Assembly: GCA_002359655.1 (NCBI GenBank)
Contig: DENL01000021.1
Coordinates: 1-63,446, forward strand
DNA: 63,446 nucleotides
From: Rickettsiales bacterium UBA2645
GTDB lineage: Bacteria > Pseudomonadota > Alphaproteobacteria > Rickettsiales > UBA1997
Direction: 5' to 3'
Shown here: piece by piece, positions 63,201-63,446 of the stretch
Layout of the letters: every line of letters begins with the position of its first letter
How positions within the stretch are numbered: the stretch's first letter is position 1
Notes under the pieces: model-generated
Told to the model about the DNA's origin: nothing
The model's input: the letters and a program-made list of their open reading frames with translations, nothing else
Databases searched by the model: none
Made by a program: the position numbers and the translations under genes

Positions 63201-63446
63201 TGCCCCCCAAATTTAAGACACTTTATACCTTCTAAATTTGATGTAAAATCAGCTGAAGTTTTGTGATTTCAGTTTGATAATTTTTAATCATCAAATTTAA
63301 GGAGAAGTATTTATGCCAAGAGGTTATCCAAGTTTAAACGAAACTCAAAAATCAGAAATTATTAATCGCGTTAGTGATAAAGGCGAAAGAGTTCCTGATT
63401 TAGCTCGTGAATATGGCGTAATTCCCAAAACCATTTACAACCTCTT
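63201..63446 (+). mobile_element. Left end of an insertion sequence (partial)
   Basis: The coding similarity of the RDD remnant ends where tgccccccaaatttaagaca begins, which is a typical IS3/IS481-like terminal repeat. A transposase orf with an HTH start follows 112 bases later. The element runs off the window, so its other end and any target duplication cannot be seen. Confidence 0.65.
63313..63446 (+). CDS. Transposase, N-terminal HTH part (IS3 OrfA-like), 3' partial
   Basis: The visible 44 residues, starting MPRGYPSLNETQKSEI, continue VPDLAREYGVIPKTIYNL, a transposase helix-turn-helix. The start has a strong Shine-Dalgarno (ggag, 8 bases before ATG), unlike the resident genes in this window. 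The gene is truncated by the window end. Confidence 0.75.
   Translation, partial: MPRGYPSLNETQKSEIINRVSDKGERVPDLAREYGVIPKTIYNL

Overview
The window is AT-rich, densely packed bacterial chromosome and most probably comes from an alphaproteobacterium. The evidence is an alphaproteobacterial-type GroES/GroEL pair, a small zf-CHCC zinc protein (the bacterial relative of mitochondrial NDUFS6) next to purA, and a dnaN-recF pair. Outer-membrane systems (RND pump with outer membrane factor, lipoproteins, DsbD) show it is Gram-negative. Four decaying genes and an insertion-sequence end suggest ongoing gene loss, as in host-associated lineages such as Rickettsiales- or Holosporales-like bacteria; the order is my inference.

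Layout. 0-9.8 kb is accessory metabolism and stress genes: a DUF393-DUF4166 protein with a saccharopine-dehydrogenase-like partner, a nonsense-interrupted DinB gene, a DJ-1/PfpI protein, a TetR gene divergent from an AhpD-like/DUF1993/flavodoxin operon with two identical operator-like palindromes between them, and an ABC-2 exporter. 9.9-12.9 kb encodes a 1009-residue MutS with a C-terminal GIY-YIG nuclease-like domain. This is the architecture of plant organellar MSH1, and its sequence runs collinear with MSH1 along its whole length. 13.2-20.3 kb holds a Bcr/CflA exporter and a complete RND tripartite efflux operon. 20.5-25.5 kb holds a SpoIIAA-like protein, a prepilin fused to a LamG-like domain, an NYN-domain protein, dnaN, recF and a glycine-zipper lipoprotein. 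25.6-29.4 kb (minus strand) holds groES-groEL preceded by glutaredoxin and three paralogous Tyr/Pro-rich lipoproteins, ending in a cluster of palindromes. 29.5-38.5 kb is core metabolism (ribD, a glycosyltransferase, purA, zf-CHCC, dsbD, gatA, thrS). 38.5-44.9 kb is a surface-glycan locus with a GT-C-like membrane protein, a methyltransferase, an epimerase-GT2 fusion and a split transketolase. 45.0-48.0 kb holds an HNH remnant and an XRE-PlsY-GNAT(broken)-aminotransferase operon.

48.1-60.6 kb is a tight run of eleven plus-strand genes: TetR regulator, lipase-like hydrolase, LplT-type transporter, Aas-type acyltransferase/ligase, KAS III, metallo-beta-lactamase-fold hydrolase, PaaK/F390-type adenylating enzyme, 3beta-HSD-like SDR, ceramide-glucosyltransferase-like GT, PAP2 phosphatase with an extra C-terminal domain, and an exported amidohydrolase. 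It reads as an uncharacterised lipid or glycolipid pathway; the KAS III + adenylating enzyme + SDR core recalls the logic of olefin/beta-lactone (Ole) clusters. The window ends with an SPFH protein, an RDD-family pseudogene and the left end of an IS element.

The two strongest candidates for something new are the bacterial MSH1-type MutS-GIY-YIG and the KAS III/adenylating-enzyme lipid cluster. A genome-wide trait also shows: nineteen starts that I read have no Shine-Dalgarno-like sequence, while the IS transposase has a perfect one. I recognised no tRNA, rRNA or CRISPR array.
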